From contig CAVTTP010000006.1 in assembly GCA_963737705.1 (NCBI GenBank), forward strand, positions 992,001 through 1,056,000: 64,000 nt of DNA, written 5' to 3'. The notes beneath the pieces were generated by a model. The model saw only the letters and a program-made list of their open reading frames with translations, was not told the DNA's origin and made no database searches. The DNA is from PALSA-607 sp963737705. GTDB lineage: Bacteria > Actinomycetota > Actinomycetes > Acidothermales > Acidothermaceae. The position numbers and the translations under genes were made by a program. The stretch's first letter is position 1. Each line of letters starts with the position of its first letter. Positions 50,238-59,553 of this stretch are shown piece by piece.

Positions 50238-50770
50238 ATGTCGACGAGCATCATCGTGTCGTGGTCGGGGAAGTGCATGAAGATGTTGTCAGGCGAGTGG
50301 TTCGGGCCCTGGAACGACAGTTCGACTCGCTCGCCCCACCTTCAGCGTGTAGTTCTCCTGAAAGGTGACGTCAGGGGCAGGCCGCGTTGGGTCGTTGTCG
50401 CGAAGCAGCAGCCGCCGTGTGTCTTCGTGACCGATCCGGATGACATCGTCGCCGAGTAAGTTCGCCGCGCCGGCATGGTCTGCATGATGGTGTGAATAGA
50501 CCAGGTGGGTCACCTTGTTCGTGGTGCCCTCCGCGACGCCATCTTGTCAATTGCGCGGCGCAGGTTGTGGCCGATCGTCGGGGGAGCGTCGAAGACAACG
50601 ACGCCCTCTTCGGTGGCCATGAACGCGGACTGGTAGGTGCTATCTGTTACCCAGAACAGGTTTCGCTCCACTCGCCCGACGTGGTAGCCCTGCTCGTTCA
50701 GAGCAGGACCAAGTGAGGACGGCGGGATGGGCACGTAGTCGGGCATCGAAACGGCGCCATCAACAGTCAT
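50238..50770 (-). pseudogene. MBL-fold metallo-hydrolase, truncated and frameshifted
   Basis: ATG 50770 with GAGGAGAG upstream begins MTVDGAVSMPDYVPIP...; family features follow in pieces: FDAPPTIGHNLRRAIDKM, then one frame over THLVYSHHHADHAGAANLLG (the HxHxDH metal motif), then after a second shift (extra G near 50338) ERVELSFQGPNHSPDNIFMHFPDHDTMMLVDI. The gene stops at 50238, where the SDR fragment begins. Two frameshifts plus the missing C-terminus make it non-functional as written. Its promoter region carries a copy of the local MarR-type operator, so it once belonged to that regulon. Confidence 0.85.
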
Positions 50771-50841
50771 CGGACTCTCCTCGAGATTCAGGCACGGCCC
50801 TATTGACCGCGGCTTCGAGTCCGAAGTTATTACCGAGCTAC

Positions 50842-50857
50842 TTGCTTTGGCAAGCAA
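50842..50857. promoter_or_regulatory. MarR-type operator copy 1
   Basis: TTGCTTTGGCAAGCAA, an imperfect version of TGCTTG-N2-CAAGCA, placed between the divergent MBL pseudogene and the YcaC-like hydrolase gene. The two other copies flank the MarR and SDR starts. Confidence 0.6.
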
Positions 50858-50934
50858 CTTGTGTCTACGGTTCATGTACGCCAGTCCGTCAGCTGCAGCG
50901 CCGTGAACCCGCGCCGTGAACCGAGGAGACGCAC

Positions 50935-51552
50935 ATGACGAGTGAACCGATACGCGACCCGGTGAGCGATGCGTTGCTCACCCCGAAAAACTCCGCACTA
51001 GTGGTGATCGACTATCAACCTTCGCAAGTGGCGGCAGTCCATTCGATGGATCACGAGCTGCTACTGCGCAACATCGTGTCGGTGGGCCGCCTCGCGAAGG
51101 CGTACCAACTGCCGATTGTGCTCTCGACCGTGAATGTCGAAGCCAATGGCCAGCCCCCGACACTTCCCGAGTTGAGGGAAGTGCTCGCGGACACCATCGA
51201 ACTCGACCGCACCCAGATCAACGCGTGGGAAGACGTCGAGTTTCGCGCGGCGGTCGAGGCGACCGGCCGTAACAAGCTGATTATGACTGCCCTGTGGACT
51301 GAGGTCTGTCTGGCGTTTCCGAGCCTCGACGCCTTGCGCGCTGGGTACGAAGTATTCCCCGTCGTCGATGCCGTTGCCGGCACGTCGGTCGAAGCACACC
51401 GTGCCGGCCTGGAGCGCATCGTGCAGGCTGGCGCTCAGCCGATTAGTTGGGTATCACTCGCGTGCGAACTTCAGCGCGACTGGGCACGCACTTCTACGGT
51501 TGCTGAAGTCGTGGACATCGTGCTGACGTCACGGCTGCTCAAGGGGCTCTGA
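50935..51552 (+). CDS. Isochorismatase-family (YcaC-like) cysteine hydrolase
   Basis: 205 residues; GAGGAG precedes the ATG. Isochorismatase fold with Asp in ALVVIDYQPSQV, the QINAWEDVEFRAAVEATGRNKLIM strand and catalytic Cys in MTALWTEVCLAFPSLDAL, the arrangement of YcaC-type amidohydrolases. VDAVAGTSVEAHRAGLERIVQAGAQPISW is also characteristic. It probably hydrolyses an amide or related small molecule. A MarR-type operator copy lies 80 bases upstream, which links it to the MarR gene at 51582 and the SDR gene. Confidence 0.9.
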   Translation: MTSEPIRDPVSDALLTPKNSALVVIDYQPSQVAAVHSMDHELLLRNIVSVGRLAKAYQLPIVLSTVNVEANGQPPTLPELREVLADTIELDRTQINAWEDVEFRAAVEATGRNKLIMTALWTEVCLAFPSLDALRAGYEVFPVVDAVAGTSVEAHRAGLERIVQAGAQPISWVSLACELQRDWARTSTVAEVVDIVLTSRLLKGL

Positions 51553-51581
51553 CAGCTCGTGGGCTCGCTCGCGGCGCGTCG

Positions 51582-52040
51582 TCAGCGAGGGTCTTCGAGA
51601 TGGACGGCGATCTGGGTCAGAGCCTGTGCAGCCGGACCCACCATGTGCGGGTCGATCTCACCGAAGATCCGCCGAACGCTGGCGAGATGCGTCGGCCACG
51701 CGGACCTTAGCTTCGCGAGCCCGGCCGGGGTGAGCTTCGCGACGTTGCCTCGACCGTCCTCGGAACTGGTGCGCTTGGTCACGAGCCCGCGATTTTGAAG
51801 ATCGTCGACGAGTCGCGTCATGCGGCTCGCCGACAATGCAGCGGCGTTCGCCAAGTCAGCCATGCGCAACTGGCGGCCCGGTGCCTCGGACAAGCACATC
51901 AGCGTCGTGTATTCGTTCGCAGTGATGCCGACTGTCTTCACGAGATCGCTGTCGAGGCGGCGTGGCAGCGACAAGACGATGCGCATGAGGGCGCGCCAGA
52001 ATTCTTCCTCCGTCTTGGTCAGCGGAACCACCTTGGTCAC
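51582..52040 (-). CDS. MarR-family transcriptional regulator
   Basis: 152 residues, GTG start. Winged-helix pattern: LVKTVGITANEYTTLMCLSEAPGRQLRMADLANAAALSASRMTRLVDDLQNRGLVTKRTSSEDGRGNVAKLTPAGLAKL. The recognition helix is LSASRMTRLVDDL and the wing TSSEDGRGNVAKLT. Divergently transcribed from the SDR gene; two palindromic operators lie in the 156-bp gap, one only 15 bases from its own start, so autoregulation is likely. It probably responds to a phenolic or similar ligand, as MarR proteins often do. Confidence 0.95.
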   Translation of the reverse strand: MTKVVPLTKTEEEFWRALMRIVLSLPRRLDSDLVKTVGITANEYTTLMCLSEAPGRQLRMADLANAAALSASRMTRLVDDLQNRGLVTKRTSSEDGRGNVAKLTPAGLAKLRSAWPTHLASVRRIFGEIDPHMVGPAAQALTQIAVHLEDPR

Positions 52041-52054
52041 GTGGCCAGGCTACT

Positions 52055-52068
52055 TGCTTGGGCAAGCA
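52055..52068. promoter_or_regulatory. MarR-type operator copy 2
   Basis: TGCTTGGGCAAGCA, a 6-2-6 inverted repeat, 15 bases upstream of the MarR start. Best explained as the autoregulatory site. Confidence 0.7.
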
Positions 52069-52162
52069 TCGAGTGCGCCCCGCGTAGCGTGTCGTAACCG
52101 AACATTCGTACCTGAGCCCTTTTTACAACTGCTTGACAAGCTTTTCGATTCTAGCATCTACT

Positions 52163-52176
52163 TGCTTGCGCAAGCA
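52163..52176. promoter_or_regulatory. MarR-type operator copy 3
   Basis: TGCTTGCGCAAGCA, a perfect palindrome 20 bases upstream of the SDR ATG and downstream of a TTGACA (52133) that may be the -35 element. A bound repressor would block this promoter. Confidence 0.75.
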
Positions 52177-52196
52177 GATAACGAGAGGTTGTACTC

Positions 52197-52877
52197 ATGA
52201 AAGCACGTATCGCGATTGTGGCCGGTGCTGGCACCGGTCTTGGTCATGCCACCGCTCTTGCGCTGCACGAAGCGGGGTTGACCGTCGTCGCCGTGGACCG
52301 CACCGAAGCCGGGCTCAAGGAGCTTCCTGACGCCATTCACCGCGAGGTCGCAGACGCCACCGATCCCACCGCCGTCCGCCCGCTCGTCGAGCACATTGTC
52401 GCTTCGATCGGCGCACCCGACGTCCTCGTTAACACGATCGGCGCTTACGAGCTTGGTGACGCGCTCAGCGTCACGCTGGAGACGCTTCAGCGGATGATCG
52501 ACGTGAATGTCGGCGCCGCGTTGTGGCTGAGTCAGGCGGTGGCACCACACATGCAGTCGGCGGGCTCTGGCGTCATCGTGCATGTTGCCGCTAGATCCGG
52601 CGTCGAACCGACCGCCGGCGCTGCCGCGTATGGCGTGAGCAAGGCTGCGCTCGTGCACTTGACGCGGACCCTCGACGTCGAGCTGCGCCCACACGGGATC
52701 CGGGTCAATGCTGTGGTTCCGCAGCTGATCGCGACGGAGAAGAACAGGTCGTTCCTCCCACCTGAGGTCATGGCGGGCGCGGTCGAACCGTCGGTGATCG
52801 CGGAGGTTGTTGCGTTTCTCGTCAGCGACGCCGCTGCCTCCGTGAGCGGGGCCTTGGTACCGACGTACGGTGGATGA
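52197..52877 (+). CDS. Short-chain dehydrogenase/reductase
   Basis: 226 residues; ribosome-binding site GAGAGG. Classical SDR: cofactor motif VAGAGTGLGHATALAL (GxxxGxG), VNTIGAYELG in the NAG position, catalytic Ser in HVAARSG and Tyr/Lys in YGVSKAALVHL. The Asp after the second strand (VVAVDRT) favours NAD over NADP. It is under the MarR-type operator and is followed by an aldo/keto reductase, so both may act on the inducer of the regulator. A 194-bp fragment of this gene is duplicated at 50044. Confidence 0.95.
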   Translation: MKARIAIVAGAGTGLGHATALALHEAGLTVVAVDRTEAGLKELPDAIHREVADATDPTAVRPLVEHIVASIGAPDVLVNTIGAYELGDALSVTLETLQRMIDVNVGAALWLSQAVAPHMQSAGSGVIVHVAARSGVEPTAGAAAYGVSKAALVHLTRTLDVELRPHGIRVNAVVPQLIATEKNRSFLPPEVMAGAVEPSVIAEVVAFLVSDAAASVSGALVPTYGG

Positions 52878-52911
52878 GGTTCGTCGGTTAATCGTGTGTT
52901 AGGTGGGATGG

Positions 52912-53793
52912 ATGGAGCTCGGAGGCACGTTCGCACTGGGTCAGTGGGAGGTTCACCGGCTGGGATACGGCGCGATGCAGCTGGCCGGCGACAATGTGTT
53001 CGGGCCGCCCCGTGACCGCGATGAAGCGCTGCGCGTATTGCGTGCGGGCGTCGACAGCGGAATCAACCACATCGACACCGCGCAGTACTACGGGCCAGGT
53101 GTCGTCAACGAGCTCATTCGAGAAGCGCTGTATCCGTACCCGACTGACTTGGCGATCGTGAGTAAAGTGGCCGCCCTGCGCGGTGCAAACGGCGCCGTCT
53201 TGCCCTACGACGACCCTGATCAGCTTCGGGCCGGCATCGAGAGCAACCTGGCGACTCTCGGCGTCTCACGATTGGCGGCGGTCAATCTTCGGCTGCTCGA
53301 TCCATCGGTTCCGGCAGGCGCGCGATTCGACTCTCAGCTCGAGGCGCTGGTCGTCGCGCGCGACGAGGGCCTGATCGACGGCATCGGCCTGAGCAACATC
53401 TCACTCGATCACCTCCTTCGCGCTGTCGCTCAGACCGAGATCGTGTGCGTGCAAAATCTGTTCAACCTTGCCGACCAACATTCGCGCGATCTGCTCGACG
53501 AGTGCACATCGCGGGGATCGCGTTGTGCCCTTCTTCCCACTGGTTGGCCGCGCGGCGGGCGAAATGGAATTCTTGGCAGTCCCGCGGTCGCGGAACTCGC
53601 CCAACGCCTGGGTGGGACGCCGTCACAGCTCGCACTCGCCTGGCTGCTCGACCTCGCGCCGAACATCCTGCTCATTCCGGGGACGCGAACCCGCGAACAC
53701 CTCGCCGAGAACATCGCTGCGGCAGGTATACAGCTGGATGACGCAGCCCGCTCCGTACTAGCGGAACGCTTCCCCGCCGTCCGCGCTGGTTGA
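52912..53793 (+). CDS. Aldo/keto reductase
   Basis: 293 residues from ATG 52912 (AGGTGGG upstream); a GTG at 52903 is also open. TIM-barrel AKR: RLGYGAMQLAGDNVFG, the catalytic Asp/Tyr pair in GINHIDTAQYYGPG, Lys in AIVSKV, and the C-terminal NILLIPGTRTREHLAENIAAA that binds NADPH phosphate. Around residues 200-220 the sequence (SRGSRCALLPTGWPRGG) departs from the family pattern, while the expected GIA and VPFFPLVG appear in the other two frames. Two or more compensating indels are likely there. Co-transcribed with the SDR gene. Confidence 0.88.
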   Translation: MELGGTFALGQWEVHRLGYGAMQLAGDNVFGPPRDRDEALRVLRAGVDSGINHIDTAQYYGPGVVNELIREALYPYPTDLAIVSKVAALRGANGAVLPYDDPDQLRAGIESNLATLGVSRLAAVNLRLLDPSVPAGARFDSQLEALVVARDEGLIDGIGLSNISLDHLLRAVAQTEIVCVQNLFNLADQHSRDLLDECTSRGSRCALLPTGWPRGGRNGILGSPAVAELAQRLGGTPSQLALAWLLDLAPNILLIPGTRTREHLAENIAAAGIQLDDAARSVLAERFPAVRAG

Positions 53794-53813
53794 ATGCCCT
53801 GGGCGGGGTTCGC

Positions 53814-53959
53814 GCGCATGACCTGCACGCACGCGTCCGCGCGTGACCTGCACGTACACGCCCGCGCGTTACCTGCACGCACACGCCTGCGCGTGACCTG
53901 CACGTACACGCCTGCGCGTGACCTGCACGTACACGCCCGCGCGTAGCGCACGCGCATGC
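53814..53959. repeat. 25-bp tandem direct repeat, five units plus partial
   Basis: Units of the type GCGCGTGACCTGCACGTACACGCCC begin at 53814, 53839, 53864, 53889 and 53914, then a partial unit. They lie in the 414-bp gene-free stretch before the DUF222/HNH gene. There are no unique spacers, and 25 bp is not a coding period. The remaining part to 54207 shows no gene. Confidence 0.85.
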
Positions 53960-54207
53960 ATGCCCTAGGCGTAACGCGTTCGTGTGCTTCGCACCTATGT
54001 GCGACTCGGGCACGCCCGTACGTCCGCGCTCGGCACGCCTCGCGGTGCGGCGCACTCGTACCCGATCCATTCACATGTCACGCGCCTGCACTTACGAACA
54101 CTGCTCGGCACCAACCCGCAGTATTTCTTCTCCACAAGCAAGTCCCGTTGTTCACAGCAGTCTGATGACTCGCCATATGTGTCAGCCTCGCTCACTAGGT
54201 TTGCTAT

Positions 54208-55488
54208 ATGAGCTCGTTGCTTGCCGATCAAGTCCATCCCGCGGCGGAAGCTGTTGCGGCGATGAATGCCGCACTCGATGCGTTCGGAGAAGCGGCGTTG
54301 TGGTCGATGTCGATCCGCGACCAAGGGGCATTGGTGGTCGGGGTAGAGAAGCTCGCCAACCGAGTCGCGTCGATGAAAGTTGCCGTGCTTGCCCAAGCTG
54401 AGAAATCACTCGTCCGCACACTGCTTGGCGCTAAGTCGACGCACGCATGGTTGAAGGCGGTGGCGGATGTGCCGTCCTGGGACGGCAGGGCTCGTCTGCA
54501 GCTGGCGCACTCGCTGGAGTCCCGGCCTCTCACAGCCGCGGCGTTCGCCGCGGGCGACATCAACACGGCCTCGGCCCAAGGAGTGTGCGCCGCGATTGAG
54601 GCGCTACCTCCATCGGTCCCGGCCGTCATGAGCGGCGAGGTTGAGGAGCTGCTCGTCGCGACGGCGCGCCAAGAAGGCCACCGCGCTGTGACACGCCGGG
54701 CGATGGAAATCACCTACCGGTTCGCCCCGGAGGTGCTCGAAGAACAAGAGCGGGCCGCGCGCGAGGCTAGGTTCCTAACGCTGACCACCCGCGCGGATGG
54801 CACCGTGTCGCTGCGCGGGCAGCTCGACAAGGAAGCCGGCTCGTTGGCGCAGGCGGTGCTCGGCCCGCTGGCCGCGCCCGCCCCGGCTACCGACGGCATC
54901 CCCGACCAACGCGACGTTGGTGTCCGCTATGTCGACGCGTTCGTCCAGCTCTGCCAGTCCGCGACGCCGGTGTTGCCGCAGGTGCGCGGCGAACGGCCCA
55001 ATGTGGCAGTCACCGTAAGTCTGGAGAGCCTGGAAGCCAAGCTTGTAGGCTGCGCGCCGGCGATGCTCGACAGCGGCATCCCGCTTTCGATTGAGGCCGC
55101 GCTCCGGTTGCTTTGTGATGCGAACGTGATCCCGATCGTGCTCGGCAGTCACGGCGAACCACTCGACATCGGCCGGCTAACGCGCACTGTCCCGACGGGG
55201 ATGCGTCGCGCCCTAGTTGCGCGCGACCAAGGATGCGCGTTTCCCGGCTGCGACCGACCGCCGTCTTGGTGCGACGCCCATCACTGCAAGTACTGGTCTG
55301 AAGGCGGCGACACCGCGCTCTGCAACCTGTGCTTGCTTTGCAGTCAACACCATGACGTTGTGCACCACGACGGCTGGGAAATCACGATGATCGATGCGAT
55401 GCCGTGGTTTATCCCGCCCCTATGGATCGATCCAGACCGAACACCGCGACAACACACCCGACACAAGGTCCGACAACTTCGATCATGA
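54208..55488 (+). CDS. DUF222 domain / HNH endonuclease-like protein
   Basis: 426 residues. The N-terminal three quarters is the helical DUF222 domain typical of the actinobacterial 13E12 family (LADQVHPAAEAVAAMNAALDAF; AAGDINTASAQGVCAAIEALP). The C-terminal HNH motif is complete: CAFPGCDRPPSWCDAHHCKYWSEGG, then LCNLCLLCSQHHDVVHHDGW, with paired Cys and His residues. These genes occur in many copies in actinobacterial genomes; a nuclease or selfish-element role is suspected but not settled. A 25-bp tandem array lies just upstream. Confidence 0.93.
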   Translation: MSSLLADQVHPAAEAVAAMNAALDAFGEAALWSMSIRDQGALVVGVEKLANRVASMKVAVLAQAEKSLVRTLLGAKSTHAWLKAVADVPSWDGRARLQLAHSLESRPLTAAAFAAGDINTASAQGVCAAIEALPPSVPAVMSGEVEELLVATARQEGHRAVTRRAMEITYRFAPEVLEEQERAAREARFLTLTTRADGTVSLRGQLDKEAGSLAQAVLGPLAAPAPATDGIPDQRDVGVRYVDAFVQLCQSATPVLPQVRGERPNVAVTVSLESLEAKLVGCAPAMLDSGIPLSIEAALRLLCDANVIPIVLGSHGEPLDIGRLTRTVPTGMRRALVARDQGCAFPGCDRPPSWCDAHHCKYWSEGGDTALCNLCLLCSQHHDVVHHDGWEITMIDAMPWFIPPLWIDPDRTPRQHTRHKVRQLRS

Positions 55489-55564
55489 TTGTTCCCCGAG
55501 ACGCGATCCGTTGCGTACGGTCGAGGTCAGAGCTTGACGATGAACTCCACATGCGACGGGCGCG

Positions 55565-57277
55565 TCACATTTCGGCGAGCGGCAACCGGATTCGGAATCG
55601 CGAGCCGCTGCCCAACTTCGTTTCGACGTCGGCCGTGCCGCCGTGAGCAGCGGTCAGTGCCGCGACGATCGAAAGGCCGAGACCGCTACCGCCGTTCGCG
55701 CGGGTGCGCGACTCCTCGACGCGGTAGAAGCGCTCGAAGATTCGTTGCGCATCTTTGGGACTAAGCCCAGGCCCGGAGTCCGCGACCTCAAGCACCGCGA
55801 ATCGTTCGGGCTTGCTGTCGTCGATGCTCAAACCGACGGTAACCGCGGCGGATTCCGGCGTGTGCGTCAGCGCATTGGTTACCAGATTGCCGACGACTTG
55901 ACGCAGCCGCGCGTCATCGCCGACAACAAGCACCGGTTCGTCCGTAGAAAGCTGCAGCTGGACATCGCGGCCCGGCGCGACGGCCTGCGCATCGTGTACT
56001 GCATCGGAGGCGATCGTCTCGAGGTCGACAAGTTCGCGCTCGAGCGGCCGCTGCTGGTCGAGGCGAGCGAGCAGCAGCAAGTCGTCGACGAGCAAGCCCA
56101 TGCGGGTCGACTCGCTCTCGATGCGCGTCATAACACGGTCGACGTCCGATTCTTCGGGGACGGCGCCCATGCGGTACAGCTCCGCGAATCCGCGGATCGA
56201 CGTCAACGGGGTGCGCAACTCGTGGCTGGCGTCGGTGATGAAGCGGCGCATGCGGGTTTCCGACGTCCGCGCTTCTTGCTCCGATTCCTCGCGCGCACGA
56301 AACGCGGACTCGATTTGGCTGAGCATGCCGTTCAAGGCGCCCGAGAGCCGACCAACTTCCGTACGTGGATCGCTCTGGGGAACACGGCGGGTCAGGTCGC
56401 CGGCGGCGATGGCGGCCGCTGTGTGTTCGACGTCGACGAGCGGGCGAAGGCTGTGACGAACGGCGATGTAACTGAGTCCGGCCAGGACGACAACGACTCC
56501 CGCACCGATGATGACATCAAAGAGGATCAGCTGATTCAGCGTGCTGTCGACGCCGGTGAGCGGAGTCGCGACAGCGATACTGCCGGTACCGCTCGGCGTG
56601 ACCGATACCACGACCCGCCAGCGCTCATCGCCTTTGGTCGACGGAACGGTGAACGGCTTGCCATGCAGTGCCGTGACTTGGGCAAGAGAAAGGGTCGGAA
56701 TTGCCGGACCGCAGTCTGACTGGTTCAGCGGTTCGCTGCTCTGCGAAATCTGAGTGCCAGAGGCGTTATTTAAGCGAACCCAGTAGTCGCTCGGCAGCGG
56801 TAGGCGGGATTGACGAGTTGTGGTCGCCGTGTCGGCGGTGTCCTCAGTGCCGCAGGCCAGCGGTGGGTTGGCCGGGCGGCCTCCGGAATCGGGGGCGGCA
56901 GCGCTGGGTGTCGCAGTTCCCGCGCTAGGCGCGCCGGCGTTGGCGGTTGGTGCCGCAGCCGTCGGTGCAGCGGCGATCGGTGCCGTGTCGTCGCCGGTTG
57001 TAGAACCGCCTCCCGGTGCAGGCGGCGCTCCGAGGCCCGCGCCAGGGACCCGTGCCCCACGGAAGCCACGTGCGACTTCGGAGGTCGTGATCGTGTGGCT
57101 TGCGCTGGTGAGCTGACTGTCGACGCGGTTCATCAATGAGTGCCGCAGCAGGTTCGTGGCAACGAATCCGGTGGAGATTAGCGCGCCCGTGACAAGCACA
57201 CAGGTCAGAAATACCAGCCGAATCCGCAGCGGGACATGCCGCGCGCGTGTCCTCAAGGACTGCCACCGGCGGCTCAC
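55565..57277 (-). CDS. Sensor histidine kinase (HAMP, HisKA, HATPase)
   Basis: 570 residues, GTG start. Membrane helix 1 (about 19-43), an extracytoplasmic sensor domain with a Gly/Ala/Pro/Ser-rich low-complexity stretch (about 75-135), membrane helix 2 followed by HAMP (LRPLVDVEHTAAAIAAGDLTRRVP). The phospho-acceptor is in RRFITDASHELRTPLTSIRGF, and the ATPase has N, G1 and G2 boxes (LVTNALTHTPES; EVADSGPGLS; GGSGLGLSIVAAL). It pairs with the response regulator 13 bases upstream. It resembles the PhoR/TcrY type; the signal is unknown. Confidence 0.95.
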   Translation of the reverse strand: MSRRWQSLRTRARHVPLRIRLVFLTCVLVTGALISTGFVATNLLRHSLMNRVDSQLTSASHTITTSEVARGFRGARVPGAGLGAPPAPGGGSTTGDDTAPIAAAPTAAAPTANAGAPSAGTATPSAAAPDSGGRPANPPLACGTEDTADTATTTRQSRLPLPSDYWVRLNNASGTQISQSSEPLNQSDCGPAIPTLSLAQVTALHGKPFTVPSTKGDERWRVVVSVTPSGTGSIAVATPLTGVDSTLNQLILFDVIIGAGVVVVLAGLSYIAVRHSLRPLVDVEHTAAAIAAGDLTRRVPQSDPRTEVGRLSGALNGMLSQIESAFRAREESEQEARTSETRMRRFITDASHELRTPLTSIRGFAELYRMGAVPEESDVDRVMTRIESESTRMGLLVDDLLLLARLDQQRPLERELVDLETIASDAVHDAQAVAPGRDVQLQLSTDEPVLVVGDDARLRQVVGNLVTNALTHTPESAAVTVGLSIDDSKPERFAVLEVADSGPGLSPKDAQRIFERFYRVEESRTRANGGSGLGLSIVAALTAAHGGTADVETKLGSGSRFRIRLPLAEM

Positions 57278-57290
57278 GACGCTACGTCAC

Positions 57291-58025
<735 letters not shown>

Positions 58026-58165
58026 GTCGAGTCCAATCGGTCGGCGGCGCGGCAGGGTCCCATCGGCCGCAAATTGACGGTAGATGAGCATCGTTACGCT
58101 GAAGTCTGGGAGTTTCCTGAACGTCTGCCAAGCGCGCGCTGCGACTCTATGGAATCGATACTGGT

Positions 58166-58777
58166 GTGATGTCCGGTCCGGTTGGAGCTGCCGACCAGGG
58201 TTCGGGCGCCGGTTCAGACGCTGGCTTAACGCCGCCCTCGGTGGCTTTGCGGCCGATGACTCGCGACGACTTCCCTGCGCTGGCGACCTGGCTCCGCGCG
58301 CCGCATGTCGAGGCATGGTTCCCCTGGCTGCACGGCGAGACGGCGCCGAGTCAGGCGGTTGAGACCGAATACGGCCCGTGCATCGACGGTGCGGATCCGA
58401 CGGAGCTCTTCGTGATCGAGACCGATGGCGAGCCGGTGGGGTTCATCCAGCGGTATCGGATCAGCGACAACCCGGACTGGGCCGCTGCGGTCTCGTCGAT
58501 CGGCGATACCAGCACCGCGATTGGATTCGACTACGCAATCGGTGTGCTCGATGCGACCGGCAGGGGCGTTGGCAGCGAGGCGATCCGCCAACTCCTCGCA
58601 GACACGTTCAGCAGCTGTCCGGACGTCGACAGGGTCGTCGTGGCGATGCAGCAGGCGAACCGCCCTTCATGGCGGGCGCTTGAGCATGTCGGGTTCGAAC
58701 GGCGTTGGGCCGGCATGCTCGACTCGCCGGATCCGAGTGACGCCGGTCCGGCGTACATCTACGTGGCTACCCGGTGA
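58166..58777 (+). CDS. GNAT-family N-acetyltransferase (AAC(6')-like)
   Basis: 203 residues; GTG followed by ATG, either could start. GNAT fold of the type that includes aminoglycoside 6'-acetyltransferases and siderophore acyltransferases: LRPMTRDDFPALATWL, FVIETDGEPVGFIQRYRI, IGFDYAIGVLDATGRGVGSEAI (acetyl-CoA loop, Q/R-x-x-G-x-G/A type) and NRPSWRALEHVGFER. Substrate not assignable. Its 3' end overlaps the end of the convergent MscS gene. Confidence 0.88.
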   Translation: MMSGPVGAADQGSGAGSDAGLTPPSVALRPMTRDDFPALATWLRAPHVEAWFPWLHGETAPSQAVETEYGPCIDGADPTELFVIETDGEPVGFIQRYRISDNPDWAAAVSSIGDTSTAIGFDYAIGVLDATGRGVGSEAIRQLLADTFSSCPDVDRVVVAMQQANRPSWRALEHVGFERRWAGMLDSPDPSDAGPAYIYVATR

Positions 58778-59472
58778 TGAGTGGCGAGTTGCCGTTGGGA
58801 TCGTCGCGGACCCCGGTGGCGGACGACAGAACGGCCGCGTTCGGGAAGGAAATCGGGCCGTCTGCAGTCTGCATGGTGGTGAACATCAAGCTGATGGCGG
58901 CGATGCGGCCGTCATACTGGCCTCCGAGCGCGCCGGCGCGCAAGCGTGATGTAGTCGCCGACCTTGAACGGCCGCGAGATGAGCAACACGATGCCCGCGA
59001 ACGCGTTACCTAGCGACTGTTGCGCTGCGAGTCCGAGCACAACGCTGACGATCGCACCGGAGAGCAGGACGCTCTCGATTTTGACGGCAAACAATCCGAG
59101 AACGGTGACGAGAATCGCCAAGTAGCCGATGATCTGCACGCCGAGCCGGATGGCAGATGCAGCAGCGGGACTTCCGCGGTGCCGGGCTAGCCGTGCGAGT
59201 TCGTTCGCGACCAACTGAACGGTGATGATGCCGGCGACAAGACACACGCCGATGGCGACGAGCGCGAATATTCGATGCGGTTGATCCGCGACCGGGAGCG
59301 AGTTGTGGTCGACCGTGTGCTTGGCCTTGATGCCATCGTCATAGGCTGCGGCGATCGCTGCGGCGACGAATACGACCGCCGAGATGATGGCGCGGCGAAA
59401 TTTCGGGCGGAAGATCAGCTCGCGGGCGTCGGCGAGCGCAGCAGCCGCGACTGGTCGTTCGCGCCAGGCCAC
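58767..59472 (-). pseudogene. MscS-type mechanosensitive channel, frameshifted
   Basis: GTG 59472 after GAGGAGG begins VAWRERPVAAAALADAREL, followed by three hydrophobic helices and the pore-lining TM3 region (SGAIVSVVLGLAAQQSLGNAFAGIVLL) and RPFKVGDYITL. At about 58942 one extra base shifts the frame, and the written ORF stops at 58912. In the next frame the beta domain continues normally (RAGALGGQYDGRIAAISLMF ... FPNAAVLSSATGVRDDP) to TAG at 58767. Correcting one base gives a standard small MscS of about 235 residues. The C-terminal end overlaps the GNAT gene by 11 bases. Confidence 0.82.
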
Positions 59473-59553
59473 TGCGTCCTCCTCGACTCGATCAACCGCC
59501 CCGCGCCCCCAATGCCAGGGCCAACTTAGTGGTTGCGAGATAGCCTCGGCTTC

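Noticed and set aside
53814..53959. CRISPR-like array of 25-bp repeats
   Set aside because: Units are contiguous without unique spacers, no cas genes are nearby, and the repeat is low-complexity.
54208..55488. Mobile element based on the HNH motif
   Set aside because: DUF222/HNH genes are a common actinobacterial family; no integrase, transposase, terminal repeats or target duplication are seen.
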